This document shows, piece by piece, positions 51,002-59,789 of a stretch of DNA of 64,000 nucleotides (the stretch's first letter is position 1; each line of letters opens with the position of its first letter). The stretch covers positions 124,001 through 188,000 of the forward strand of contig SVNK01000002.1 in NCBI GenBank assembly GCA_015066935.1, in the 5' to 3' direction. Below the pieces are notes generated by a model. It was not told the origin of the DNA, did not search any database, and saw nothing but the letters and a program-made list of their open reading frames with translations. The DNA comes from Ruminococcus sp. (GTDB lineage: Bacteria; Bacillota; Clostridia; Oscillospirales; Ruminococcaceae). A program made the position numbers and the translations under genes.

Positions 51002-52924
51002 ATGTACAGAGTCATCATACAGAACGGCGGTTCGTCCGAGGTTCTTCATGAGCTTTCACCTAAAAGCAGCAGACGGCTCGGTTCGGGGAAGTTCTCGGAG
51101 GAGGTCAACAAGATACCTTCGTTCGTGTTTTCGGTTTTTCCGTCGAATCCGTGCTTTGACAGACTCTCCGACCGCAGAACGGCAGTCTCGGTGCTCAATA
51201 CGCTCACCAATGAGACCGAATTCGAGGGGACTGTCCTCATGACCACAAAAAGCATGAGCACTTCGGGGAAAGTAGTCAGAACGGCAGTCTGCGAGGGCTT
51301 TCTCGGCTTCCTCTGCGACAGCGTCCAGATGTACCGACACTTCTCCGATACCGACGCCGCAGGCTTTCTCAGTGCTCTGCTCGATGTCCACAACGCCCAG
51401 ATGCTTCAGGCAGGCTCTCCCGATAAGCAGATTTTCCTCGGAATGTGCGACGTCGTCGGCGACAACACCAACAGCAAAACTACCGCCTACCGCAATACTC
51501 TCGACGAAATCAGGACTAACCTCATAGACCGTATCGGCGGCGAAATCAGGGTCAGAAGGGTGGACGGCGTGCTCGTTCTGGACTACCTCACTCAGATTTC
51601 AAGGCGCAGTTCTTCCCGAATCGCTCTTGCTGACAATATGCAGTCGCTTGAAGTGAAAACGGACTCGACAAATATTATCTCAATGCTGATTCCTCTCGGC
51701 GCTCAGACAGACTCCGATTCCGCAAAAAGACTCGATATTTCTTCTGTAAACGGCGGTTCTCCGTACATTGTGGATGAGTCTGCACTGCAAAAATACGGCC
51801 CGATTGCGGGGACGGTCGTCTTCGACGATATTACTCTCCCCGAAAATCTCATCAGGGCAGGTCGTGAGTACCTCGGAAACAACAACCGTGTGAAGAGTGC
51901 TTACCGTGCTCAGGCTCTTGACTTGTCCATGCTCTACAAAAGCCGTGAGAGTATACGCTGCGGAAACATCCATCCTTTCTACAACCCACTGCTCGGCGTT
52001 GATGAGGAGCTCCGCATCATGAAACGGACTGTCGATATTTACAAGCCGTATAAGCCTGTCCTCGAAATCGGCGACAAGGCTGACTGCCTGACCGATATTG
52101 CAGTCCGTAATGCCAGACTTATCGAATACGAGCTCCCTCGTCAGAAGAATGAAATCCTCTCTGCCGCAAGAGACATTGCTACGGCTCTCATCAATGCAGG
52201 CATAAACGGTTATGTCTCGGTCAGCGGAAATGAGATCCTCATTATGGATACTCCCGATAAGGAAACGGCTTCAAGAGTGTGGCGCTGGAACTCGGGCGGC
52301 TTCGGCTACAGCAGCAGCGGCTACAACGGTCCGTATTCGACTGCCGTCACGATGGACGGTGCTATCGTTGCAGACTTCATTACCGCAGGCGTCCTCCGTG
52401 GTCTTGAAATCAATAACGGCGACGGTACTTTCCATGTCGCTCCCGACGGTACCGTTACTGCGGCCGCTGTCAATATCACGGGCGGCAGCGTCAATATCAC
52501 TACCAACGACGAGAATTACGACGTTATCGCTCTGAACTGCGGTAACTGGTTTCATCAGCTATCGCCACTTCAGTGGGTCCTTCAGAACAAGGGGACAGGC
52601 TCGACCATTCTTGCTCAGGCAGGCGGTATCTTCTTCTATAAGGATGACAAGCTGAAACTGACTATCAGTGCGGAGGGTTCACTTTTCTTTTATAAGAATG
52701 ATGAGCTGAAACTGACTATCAGTGCGGAGGGTTCACTTTTCTTTTATAAGAATGATGAGCTGAAACTGACTATCAATGCGGAGGGTACAATAAGAACGTC
52801 CGATTATATTATCTGTGAGGACCTTATGTTCAAGGATTCAGATTCGGTTTATAACTCGCTTCGTGGAACCATCGACACGCTGAACTACCGTGTTTCAAAA
52901 CTCGAATCAGCTAAGGAGGCTTGA
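51002..52924 (+). CDS. Tail-associated lysin / endopeptidase-type tail protein (Tal)
   Basis: 640 residues. N-terminal half is the gp18/Tal core (PSFVFSVFPSNPCFDRL, KVVRTAVCEGFLGFLCDSVQMY, DEIRTNLIDRIGGEIRVRR, LDYLTQISRRSS), followed by AYRAQALDLSMLYKS and a beta region. Near residue 544-597 are three 18-residue repeats (FFYKNDELKLTISAEGSL), then a final coiled coil. It forms the tail tip that plugs the tube and may digest wall locally. AAAGGAGG precedes the start. Confidence 0.83.
   Translation: MYRVIIQNGGSSEVLHELSPKSSRRLGSGKFSEEVNKIPSFVFSVFPSNPCFDRLSDRRTAVSVLNTLTNETEFEGTVLMTTKSMSTSGKVVRTAVCEGFLGFLCDSVQMYRHFSDTDAAGFLSALLDVHNAQMLQAGSPDKQIFLGMCDVVGDNTNSKTTAYRNTLDEIRTNLIDRIGGEIRVRRVDGVLVLDYLTQISRRSSSRIALADNMQSLEVKTDSTNIISMLIPLGAQTDSDSAKRLDISSVNGGSPYIVDESALQKYGPIAGTVVFDDITLPENLIRAGREYLGNNNRVKSAYRAQALDLSMLYKSRESIRCGNIHPFYNPLLGVDEELRIMKRTVDIYKPYKPVLEIGDKADCLTDIAVRNARLIEYELPRQKNEILSAARDIATALINAGINGYVSVSGNEILIMDTPDKETASRVWRWNSGGFGYSSSGYNGPYSTAVTMDGAIVADFITAGVLRGLEINNGDGTFHVAPDGTVTAAAVNITGGSVNITTNDENYDVIALNCGNWFHQLSPLQWVLQNKGTGSTILAQAGGIFFYKDDKLKLTISAEGSLFFYKNDELKLTISAEGSLFFYKNDELKLTINAEGTIRTSDYIICEDLMFKDSDSVYNSLRGTIDTLNYRVSKLESAKEA
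52631..52792 (+). repeat. 54-bp coding tandem repeat in tal
   Basis: Three in-frame copies of a 54-bp unit (52631-52684, 52685-52738, 52739-52792), encoding FFYKxDxLKLTIxAEGxx. Copies 2 and 3 are nearly identical at DNA level. Confidence 0.93.
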
Positions 52925-52928
52925 TAAT

Positions 52929-53258
52929 ATGCTCACTTTTTACGACAAAATCCCCGATATGGAGTGTATTCAGGGAGATACGCTCCCCGTCTTCGAAATC
53001 TGCGTGGACGGAAATCAGGTCGGCGGAAGTATGTTGCTGCTGATTGCTCCCAAGAACGACCCGACACGTGCTGCCGCAGAGATAAAAGCGTCTGCATCAA
53101 AAAACGGTTTCGCCGTTCAGATTACAAGCAGGGAGACTTCGCTCCTCACCGAAGGCACGTACCTGCTTGTGTTCTGCCTTGTCTCGGACGGTCTCTGCTA
53201 TAAGAAGCTCGCAGGCTGCATGAGAGTTTCGGCGGCTCCCGTTCCGACGGAGGTGTGA
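52929..53258 (+). CDS. Tail fibre / baseplate accessory protein
   Basis: 109 residues (MLTFYDKIPDMECIQGDTLPVFEI...), an Ig-like or BppU-N-like beta domain by pattern (GDTLPVF, LLTEGTYLLVFCLVSDG). Located after Tal. ATG 52929 with AAGGAGG is preferred over an upstream start inside Tal. Function: probably upper baseplate, by position. Confidence 0.62.
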   Translation: MLTFYDKIPDMECIQGDTLPVFEICVDGNQVGGSMLLLIAPKNDPTRAAAEIKASASKNGFAVQITSRETSLLTEGTYLLVFCLVSDGLCYKKLAGCMRVSAAPVPTEV

Positions 53259-53259
53259 T

Positions 53260-53421
53260 ATGCAGTTTACGTTTACTGTTCAGACCGATGTGAAGCTCGG
53301 TTTTGATGTGCCGAAGGTTCCCGAGGAGGGGAGTGTTCCCGCAAACTCGGTTCCGTCGCTGATGTCCGCAATTACAGACGATATGCACGTTATGGGAAAT
53401 GCTTCAGAGGAGGTTATATAA
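53260..53421 (+). CDS. Small tail-region protein, unknown
   Basis: 53 residues (MQFTFTVQTDVKLGFDVP...), start 1 nt after the preceding stop, stop overlapping the next ATG (ATAATG). Short beta-rich; coupled on both sides, so likely real. Confidence 0.55.
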   Translation: MQFTFTVQTDVKLGFDVPKVPEEGSVPANSVPSLMSAITDDMHVMGNASEEVI

Positions 53422-54095
53422 TGGCAATTACGCAGACATTATTTACAACAAATGACGAGGTGGCTGCATGGCTCACAGCTAACCTCGTTCCGACCTGTTT
53501 CGACAAAATCGAGGACGGTGCAGACGACAAATTTGAATACTGGGACTGCTATGTGGGTGACCACAAGCTACTGAGAATTAACAAACGACCGAACTCGCCG
53601 TGCTATGTGTTCGGCAAAGAAGGCAGCGCCGAAGTCTATATGACGAAAGTAGGCATAAATAATACCGTACTCAGAGCTGGGCGTGCCTGTTCCAAGGGTG
53701 TGGTGCTTGTACCGTATATCCCAACAACACCAAGTAATGTCGGCTGTCTGGTTATCACCAAGGATAATAACGGCAATACGACAATTGTCGGTACTCCCGA
53801 CGGCTCATATTATTACTGCTCATCGGGACAAAACACTCAAACTATCTCTCCGCATAGGCTGGTAGTCTGCAATAAAAACAGCCGTCTGAGTTCGTATCCC
53901 TACCTGTACCATATAAGTGCCACTACCTATTCTGCGACTACTCTGACACCCCTTCCCGTCTACGGTGACGACAACGCCTACACGCCCGACTGCTTCCTGC
54001 TTATCACGCAGGAATATCCCGACGCAGTCAAAATAGACATTGATGGCGTCAAGTATATCAACAACGGTGCGTGGTGCCTGAAGGACGGTGGCTAA
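53421..54095 (+). CDS. Putative receptor-binding / tail-fibre protein
   Basis: 224 residues: MAITQTLFTTNDEVAAWLTANLVPTCFDKIE, then a beta-rich Cys-containing body, YLYHISATTYSATTLTPLPVYGD and a final YINNGAWCLKDGG. No named domain. It is the last tail gene before lysis genes, the usual place of the host-recognition protein. Confidence 0.6.
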   Translation: MAITQTLFTTNDEVAAWLTANLVPTCFDKIEDGADDKFEYWDCYVGDHKLLRINKRPNSPCYVFGKEGSAEVYMTKVGINNTVLRAGRACSKGVVLVPYIPTTPSNVGCLVITKDNNGNTTIVGTPDGSYYYCSSGQNTQTISPHRLVVCNKNSRLSSYPYLYHISATTYSATTLTPLPVYGDDNAYTPDCFLLITQEYPDAVKIDIDGVKYINNGAWCLKDGG

Positions 54096-54098
54096 ACT

Positions 54099-54473
54099 AT
54101 GAAGTACATTATTATGCTTATGATTGTCCTCGGACTTGCTGTTTCCGACTTCGTTACGGGTCTCATCAAGGGTTACGTCAACCACGACCTCAACAGCGCC
54201 AAAATGCGTAAGGGCGGTCTCAATAAAATCGCTGAGCTGACCGTTATGGCTACGGTGTGCGGTCTTGAAATCGGCATAAAAGAGCTCGGAAAGTATTACT
54301 CCGCCGAACACCTCGCCGAAATTACGGGTGCTGTCGCCGCTATCGCCGTCTTTTGCTATGTCGTGCTTATGGAGATTGTATCCATTCTCGAAAATTACGC
54401 CGAAATAAGTAAAGCCGAATGGGTCGCTAAGTTCCTCAAACGGCTTAAAAATGTCAAAAACAAGGAGGAATAA
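54099..54473 (+). CDS. Phage holin (Holin_4/toxin-secretion family)
   Basis: 124 residues: KYIIMLMIVLGLAVSDFVTGLIKGYVNHDLNSAKMRKGGLNKI, then two more membrane segments (AELTVMATVCGLEIG, VAAIAVFCYVVLMEIVSILEN) and a basic tail. This is the phi29-unrelated, Firmicutes holin family. Forms lesions allowing the endolysin to reach the wall. Directly upstream of the lysin. Confidence 0.9.
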   Translation: MKYIIMLMIVLGLAVSDFVTGLIKGYVNHDLNSAKMRKGGLNKIAELTVMATVCGLEIGIKELGKYYSAEHLAEITGAVAAIAVFCYVVLMEIVSILENYAEISKAEWVAKFLKRLKNVKNKEE

Positions 54474-54476
54474 TTT

Positions 54477-54998
54477 ATGAATTCACCTTATATGGGAAAA
54501 TTCCGTGTCTCACAAGAGTTCCGTCCGCCTCAGAATCCCTCTCATGACGGTCTCGACCTCGTTGGAATCGACAGCAAGGAGATTCATGCTACTGTCAACG
54601 GTACCGTCCACTTCGCAGGCTGGGAAAATCCCAACAACCACGCTCAGGGCTTCGGTCTCTACGTCTGCATCAAGGGCTGCGACGGTCTCTTCTACTACTA
54701 CGGTCATCTGTCCGAACTCAAGGTCTCCTCGGGTCAGTCCGTCAAGTGCACCGACGTCGTCGGCATCGAGGGCAGTACGGGTCACTCCACAGGCAGCCAC
54801 TGTCACTACGAAATCCGCAAAGCTTTCTTCAAGGGCGCCGAGGTCGTCAATGTCTCCGAAAAGTCAGGCATCCCCAATTCAGCAGGCTCTACCTTCGACG
54901 ACGGATATCGTCCTCCTCCATCGGCTCCCAAACCTTCTAAGTTCGTCACTCTTACTGTCGATGAACATACTTACTCCGGTCTCCTTACCGAAATATGA
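54477..54998 (+). CDS. M23-family endolysin
   Basis: 173 residues. LytM metallopeptidase signature: first ligands in PSHDGLDLVG (H-x3-D), the second pair in TGSHCHYEIRKAFF (H-x-H), and FYYYGHLSEL in between. No separate cell-wall-binding module is obvious; residues 140-173 form a Pro/Ser linker and a short tail. It cuts peptide cross-links at lysis. AAGGAGG precedes the start. A strong terminator follows. Confidence 0.92.
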   Translation: MNSPYMGKFRVSQEFRPPQNPSHDGLDLVGIDSKEIHATVNGTVHFAGWENPNNHAQGFGLYVCIKGCDGLFYYYGHLSELKVSSGQSVKCTDVVGIEGSTGHSTGSHCHYEIRKAFFKGAEVVNVSEKSGIPNSAGSTFDDGYRPPPSAPKPSKFVTLTVDEHTYSGLLTEI

Positions 54999-55003
54999 TA
55001 CGG

Positions 55004-55037
55004 AAAACGGCAGGTTCATAAAGAGCCTGCCGTTTTT
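55004..55037 (+). terminator. Terminator of the late operon
   Basis: AAACGGCAGG / CCTGCCGTTT stem followed by TTGTT. It sits a few bases inside the right phage end. Confidence 0.85.
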
Positions 55038-55044
55038 GTTATGT

Positions 55045-55080
55045 ATATCATTATGGTACGTATTCTTCAGTTCCGATATC
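55045..55080. other. attR attachment site
   Basis: Plus-strand core TTCTTC (55063-55068) shared with attL (22181). Left of it, phage ATATCATT (55045-55052) is the inverted partner of AATGATAT by attL, each about 15-17 bp from the core centre. Right of it, cotJC sequence continues. Confidence 0.8.
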
Positions 55081-55236
55081 GGTCAGGAGTCCCTTAACCT
55101 CAGCATATGGCATAACATAACGTTGGTTGAGATAACGAAGCGAGGCTGCGAGTTCGCCGTCTGGACCTCCAAGCTGAGATATTATGATCTTGGCGAGTTT
55201 TGCGTTTGGAGTTTTAATATTAACGGGATACTGCAA
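55063..55236 (-). pseudogene. cotJC: cotJC, 5' part (split by prophage at attR)
   Basis: Codes the first ~58 residues of CotJC: LQYPVNIKTPNAKLAKIIIS, GGPDGELAASLRYLNQRYVMPY, LLTDIGTEE, after which phage DNA adds YVP-stop. CotJC proteins normally begin about 7 residues earlier (MW-YEK-LQYP). Here the codons before LQYP read GYYNK without an ATG in frame, so the start may be damaged, use TTG 55236, or lie in another frame after an indel. I see no cotJA or cotJB upstream. Confidence 0.85.
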
Positions 55237-55377
55237 TTTGTTATAATATCCATGATGTACATAACTGAATGTGACTATAAATGGGAGTTTATCATTAGAT
55301 TGTTTTTTACTGTAGGTGCAGGTATAACTGGTGACGATATTCAGGTGATAATTTATATGAACTGTATTGAAAAAAGG

Positions 55378-55408
55378 GTGGCTTTTTCAAGCCACTCTAT
55401 TTGTTTTT
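55378..55408. terminator. Terminator-like hairpin
   Basis: GTGGCTT-TTTC-AAGCCAC followed by TCTATTTGTTTTT on the plus strand; also T-rich on the minus strand side. Confidence 0.72.
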
Positions 55409-55603
55409 ATATAATTGGAGATATGACCATCCTTCATTTCTCTAATAAAATTATATTTCTTGCTCGCAATGGATTTGTTTCGAGTTTATGAGCGTTTTTA
55501 GATTATTTGATTGAATAGAAATTGAATTATAGTTTTTCTACATATATTAAAAAATATACACAAAAGACGAAATTTGTTAAATCCTTTTTGTTGATTATAA
55601 ATA

Positions 55604-55632
55604 TTGACATAGTGCGTCGAATATGTTATTAT
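55604..55632 (+). promoter_or_regulatory. Promoter of the subtilase gene
   Basis: TTGACA (55604-55609), 17 bp, TATTAT (55627-55632), leaving a leader of about 160 nt. Confidence 0.8.
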
Positions 55633-55800
55633 TATCAAGTTGTGAAAATTGAAATATAGAAAAAATATATATATAAATAAATTATTTTTAATTCATGAAT
55701 ATAGGGTTTGTATTATCGGTTTTATTGAATATGATGGTAATAGGCTCAAAAGTGAGCTTGTTATAAATAAAACGTACATAGTACAGAAGGGATGTAAAAA

Positions 55801-58800
55801 ATGAAGGGGAGAATGTTTAAACTCATTCTTTCGGCATTGATGTCAAGTGCAACAGTACTTACATCAGTACCATCATCTGCATATGCTGAAACAGCAAGCA
55901 GAGCAAATTCAGAAAGCAATCACGCTCATGTTCATGAGCACGATGATTGCGAAGAAACAGACGAGCACGCTCATGAAGATTGTAATGAGGAAGATGTGCT
56001 TGGTTCATGCGCAGAGGAACATGAGCACGCAGAGGACGCTGCTTGCTGCGATAGTCATGAGGAGTTACTCCTTGGTGACGGAATCACAGTAGCTGTTCTC
56101 GACTCCGGAATCACATCAATTGAAACAGCGAAGGACATTTCGTTTGTTGATGATGAAGAATTCAGCGAGCATGGCAATATGATGGCAGAGACACTTATCA
56201 ACAAGGTTCCTGAAATCGCACTCTACGATGTTCGTGTACTTGATTCAGAGGGGAAAGGAAAGTACTCTGATATCAGCGAAGCAATCGTATGGTCTGTTGA
56301 CAATGATGCAGATATTATCGTAATGAGCTTTGAAGGCTTTGAAGCATCAACAATTCTTGAGGATGCAATCAATTATGCAGCACAGAACGACGTTCTTATG
56401 ATTGCTGCAGCCGGAAACGATGGACTTGAAAAGGCAGTATATCCTGCAGCATATTCGTCTGTAATATCCGCAGGTTCACTTGCAGAAGACGGAACAATCA
56501 GCCCGATTTCAAACTACGGAGTATCGGTAGATGTATTCATAAATGCAGCAGAGGGAACATCATACGCAGCACAATATGTTGCAGCAGACGCTGTTAAGTT
56601 CATGCAGGCAAATCCCGATGCAGACAGTGATGAAGTAAGAGCTGTACTCACAGGAAATAAGTCCAAGGAATTTACAGCGGTAAGCGGTTCTGAGGATTCT
56701 TATGTTTATGCAGCTGCTTGTTCACATAGTTGGGGTTCATGGGTAACAACCAAAAATGCAACATGTACAACAACAGGTTCAAGATATCGTATATGTTCAA
56801 AATGCAGAACAAGACAGACATCAACTATATCCAGCTATGGTCATTATGTAAGTAGTGGTTCTTACAATACAACAAAGTACCCTACATGTACAACAACAGG
56901 TACAAAAGTGCTTTATTGTTCAAGAAGCGGATGTAGAGCTGTGCTTAGCAGCCAGACAATTCCAGCTCTCGGACACAGCATTAAGTCAACAGTTGTAAGT
57001 CCTACATGTACAGCACAGGGTTACACAATAAAGGATTGTACAAGAAGTGGATGTTCATACTACACTAAGACAAACTATACTGCTGCAAGAGGACACAACT
57101 GGGGTTCATGGATAACATCAAAGGCAGCAACATGTACAACTGCAGGTTCAAAGTATCACACATGCACACGTTGTTATACAAAGCAGACATCAACAATTCC
57201 TGCATATGGACACAGCATTAAGTCAACAGTTGTAAGTCCCACATGTACAGCACAGGGGTATACAATTAATGATTGTACAAGAAGCGGATGCTCATACTAC
57301 ACCAAGACAAACTATAAGGCAGCTCTTGGACACAATTGGGGTTCATGGGTAACAACAAAGGCAGCAACATGTACAACAGCAGGTTCAAGGTATCACACAT
57401 GTACACGTTGCAAAACAAAGCAGACATCAACAATTCCTGCACTTGGACACAGCATTAAGTCAACAGTTGTAGCTCCCACATGTACAGCACAGGGATATAC
57501 AATTAATGATTGTACAAGAAGCGGATGTTCATACTCCACTAAGTCAAACTATAAGCCGGCTCTTGGACACAATTGGGGTTCATGGGTAACAACCAAAAAT
57601 GCAACATGTACAACAGCAGGTTCAAGGTATCATACATGTACACGTTGCAAAACAAAGCAGACATCAACAATTCCTGCATATGGACACAGCATTAAGTCAA
57701 CAGTTGTAAACCCCACATGTACAGCACAGGGTTACACATTAAATGATTGTACAAGAAGCGGATGCTCATACTACACCAAGACAAACTACAAGGCAGCTCT
57801 TGGACACAGCATTAAAACAACAGTAGTAAATCCCACATGTACAGCACAGGGTTACACAATAAAGGATTGTACAAGAAGCGGATGTTCATACTACACCAAG
57901 ACAAACTATAAGGCAGCTCTTGGACACAATTGGGGTTCATGGGTAATAACAAAGGCAGCAACATGTACAACAACAGGTTCAAAGTATCACATTTGCACAC
58001 GTTGTAAAACAAAGCAGACATCAATAATTCCCGCACCTGGACACAGCATTAAGTCAACAGTAGTAAACCCCACATGTACAGCACAGGGTTACACATTAAA
58101 GGATTGTACAAGAAGCGGATGCTCATACTCCACTAAGTCAAACTATAAGCCAGCACTTGGACACAGCATTAAAACAACAGTAGTAAAGCCCACATGTACA
58201 ACACCCGGTTACACAATTAAGGATTGTACAAGAAGCGGATGTTCATATTACTCAAAGATAACTATACCTGCAACAGGACACAATTGGGGTTCATGGGTAA
58301 TAACAAAGGCAGCAAAATGTACAACAACAGGTTCAAAGTACCGTGTATGCTCAGTGTGCAAGACAAAGCAGGTATCAACAATTTCCGCACTTGGACATAG
58401 TTGGAAGGCAAGTAAAACTGTAGCACCCACATGTACAGAAAAGGGATACACTTTATATGTATGCAGCAGAAGCGGATGTACTGCAACAAAAAAGACTAAT
58501 TATAAAGCAACACTTGGACACAGCATTAAAACAACAGTAGTAAAGCCCACATGTACATCTAAGGGTTACACATTAAAGGATTGTACAAGAAGCGGATGCT
58601 CATACTACGTAAAGAGTAATTATACATCTGAGCTTGGTCATTATGTAAGCAGTGGTTCTTATAACACAATTAAGGCAGCAACATGTACAACAAAGGGTGA
58701 AAAGGTTCTTTATTGCTCAAGAAGCGGATGTAAGGCAATTCTCGACAGACAGGAAATTCCTGCACTTGGACACAGCATTAAAACAACAGTAGTAAAGCCC

Positions 58801-59541
58801 ACATGTACAGCTAAGGGTTACACATTAAAGGATTGTACAAGAAGCGGATGCTCATACTACGTAAAGAGTAATTATACATCTGAGCTTGGTCATTATGTAA
58901 GCAGTGGTTCTTATAGCACAATTAAGGAAGCAACATGTACAGAAAAGGGTGTAAAGGGACTTTATTGCTCAAGAAGCGGATGTAAGACAGTACTTGACAA
59001 ACAGGATATTCCTGCAAAGGGACATAGCTGGGAGAGCACATGGACAATTCGTTTGAAGCCTACATGCAGCAGAGAGGGCTCTAAGGTACGTAGCTGCCAG
59101 AGAACCGGCTGTACAGAACATCAGTCAGAAAAAATTGCTAAATTAGATGCACAGTTACTTGGTACAGTAAATATTAATGGAAACAATAAAAGTGTTTATA
59201 TTGTAGAAAACTTATCAAATGCTTCTCAGTTATCAGATTCAGTAATTATTTATGATGCTGTTGAGTCTGATGGATATGTAAACTACCAGGTACGTGACTC
59301 ATACAAGATCAATGATTTAGGCGCAATGTCTGATATATGTGATATGATTATAGAATACAATAGCGACGCAGGCAGAAGCCGTTGGGATCGTACAAATGCT
59401 AGTTTAGTTGCCGAGTGGGTAGAACATAATGCATTATATCTTGTTCCAAATGGCGATATTAAGGATTGTGCACAGCATGTTGACCTTGACGAAGATGCAG
59501 AAGGCACACCTGCTGGCGTGGTAAACGGTATTATTAAATAA
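55801..59541 (+). CDS. Secreted subtilisin-like protease with 20 Cys-rich repeats
   Basis: 1246 residues. Signal peptide 1-29 (cleavage near AYA-ET). Residues 41-88: His/Asp/Glu/Cys-rich acidic pro-region with HAHVHEHDDC. Residues 93-300: S8 peptidase with D101 (VAVLDSGI), H124 (SEHGN), N206 (AAAGNDG) and S254 (EGTSYAA). Residues about 307-1116: twenty 38-44-residue modules, each with three Cys and ending in GH. A C-terminal domain of about 130 residues follows, unlike any family I recognise. No wall anchor (LPxTG, SLH) or dockerin is visible. Likely exported and disulfide- or metal-bound. ATG 55801 follows AGAAGGG. Confidence 0.9.
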   Translation: MKGRMFKLILSALMSSATVLTSVPSSAYAETASRANSESNHAHVHEHDDCEETDEHAHEDCNEEDVLGSCAEEHEHAEDAACCDSHEELLLGDGITVAVLDSGITSIETAKDISFVDDEEFSEHGNMMAETLINKVPEIALYDVRVLDSEGKGKYSDISEAIVWSVDNDADIIVMSFEGFEASTILEDAINYAAQNDVLMIAAAGNDGLEKAVYPAAYSSVISAGSLAEDGTISPISNYGVSVDVFINAAEGTSYAAQYVAADAVKFMQANPDADSDEVRAVLTGNKSKEFTAVSGSEDSYVYAAACSHSWGSWVTTKNATCTTTGSRYRICSKCRTRQTSTISSYGHYVSSGSYNTTKYPTCTTTGTKVLYCSRSGCRAVLSSQTIPALGHSIKSTVVSPTCTAQGYTIKDCTRSGCSYYTKTNYTAARGHNWGSWITSKAATCTTAGSKYHTCTRCYTKQTSTIPAYGHSIKSTVVSPTCTAQGYTINDCTRSGCSYYTKTNYKAALGHNWGSWVTTKAATCTTAGSRYHTCTRCKTKQTSTIPALGHSIKSTVVAPTCTAQGYTINDCTRSGCSYSTKSNYKPALGHNWGSWVTTKNATCTTAGSRYHTCTRCKTKQTSTIPAYGHSIKSTVVNPTCTAQGYTLNDCTRSGCSYYTKTNYKAALGHSIKTTVVNPTCTAQGYTIKDCTRSGCSYYTKTNYKAALGHNWGSWVITKAATCTTTGSKYHICTRCKTKQTSIIPAPGHSIKSTVVNPTCTAQGYTLKDCTRSGCSYSTKSNYKPALGHSIKTTVVKPTCTTPGYTIKDCTRSGCSYYSKITIPATGHNWGSWVITKAAKCTTTGSKYRVCSVCKTKQVSTISALGHSWKASKTVAPTCTEKGYTLYVCSRSGCTATKKTNYKATLGHSIKTTVVKPTCTSKGYTLKDCTRSGCSYYVKSNYTSELGHYVSSGSYNTIKAATCTTKGEKVLYCSRSGCKAILDRQEIPALGHSIKTTVVKPTCTAKGYTLKDCTRSGCSYYVKSNYTSELGHYVSSGSYSTIKEATCTEKGVKGLYCSRSGCKTVLDKQDIPAKGHSWESTWTIRLKPTCSREGSKVRSCQRTGCTEHQSEKIAKLDAQLLGTVNINGNNKSVYIVENLSNASQLSDSVIIYDAVESDGYVNYQVRDSYKINDLGAMSDICDMIIEYNSDAGRSRWDRTNASLVAEWVEHNALYLVPNGDIKDCAQHVDLDEDAEGTPAGVVNGIIK
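56719..59148 (+). repeat. Array of twenty coding repeats (three subtypes)
   Basis: Modules of 114-132 bp in three forms: 'NWGSW...TKQTSTIPA-GH', 'SIK-TVV-PTCTAQGYT...GH' and 'YVSSGSY...IPALGH'. DNA identity between neighbouring copies is high; modules 16-17 and 18-19 look like a recent duplication of a two-module unit (about 58515-59035). Confidence 0.92.
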
Positions 59542-59672
59542 TCGCTGGAAATAGTTTAACTTTTTTTGAACTATAATCTGTATACTAAGTGGGTAATCAG
59601 AAACGATATCAATTTCATTTTTGATTGTTCACTTTAAAGTCGACAGTAATAATTATTGTATCAATACCAATG

Positions 59673-59712
59673 AACTGACTCCGCAATTTAAGCGGAGTCA
59701 GTTTTATTTTTT
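59673..59712 (+). terminator. Terminator of the subtilase gene
   Basis: AACTGACTCCGC / GCGGAGTCAGTT 12-bp stem followed by TTATTTTTTA. Confidence 0.9.
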
Positions 59713-59789
59713 AGCAGAGTCGATATGTGACATGGAGTCGCTTTTATAGTCTGGAGCTACGGGGAATAATCCCCGGCGGCTTCTTTTTA

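Larger units (their letters stand above)
22181..55068. mobile_element. Complete siphovirus-type prophage inserted in cotJC
   Basis: About 32.9 kb between the two copies of the 6-bp core. It holds a serine integrase at the left end, repressor and divergent operators, recombination/replication genes, late regulator, head, tail and lysis genes, ending with holin and endolysin at the right end. All essential structural functions can be named except a small terminase. No broken structural gene was seen apart from an in-frame amber at the end of the tail tube gene, so the prophage may still be able to excise. Confidence 0.93.
55237..55800. other. Gene-free AT-rich region
   Basis: 564 bp with no supported gene. 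It holds a bidirectional hairpin terminator (55378-55408), a promoter for the subtilase (55604-55632) and a leader of about 160 nt containing a small hairpin around GGCTCAAAAGTGAGCTTG (about 55742-55759). No sigma-E type promoter for cotJC could be identified with confidence. Confidence 0.7.

Noticed and set aside
53421..54095. Diversity-generating retroelement target
   Set aside because: No reverse transcriptase, template repeat or second variable copy exists in the window.
54505..55491. 328-codon open frame running over the endolysin and attR
   Set aside because: Out of frame with the M23 domain, Ser/Thr-rich nonsense first half, and crosses the phage border and the late terminator.
56719..59148. 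CRISPR array
   Set aside because: Regular repeats are coding modules of 114-132 bp within one open frame; no spacers. The same applies to the 27-bp repeats at 42023.
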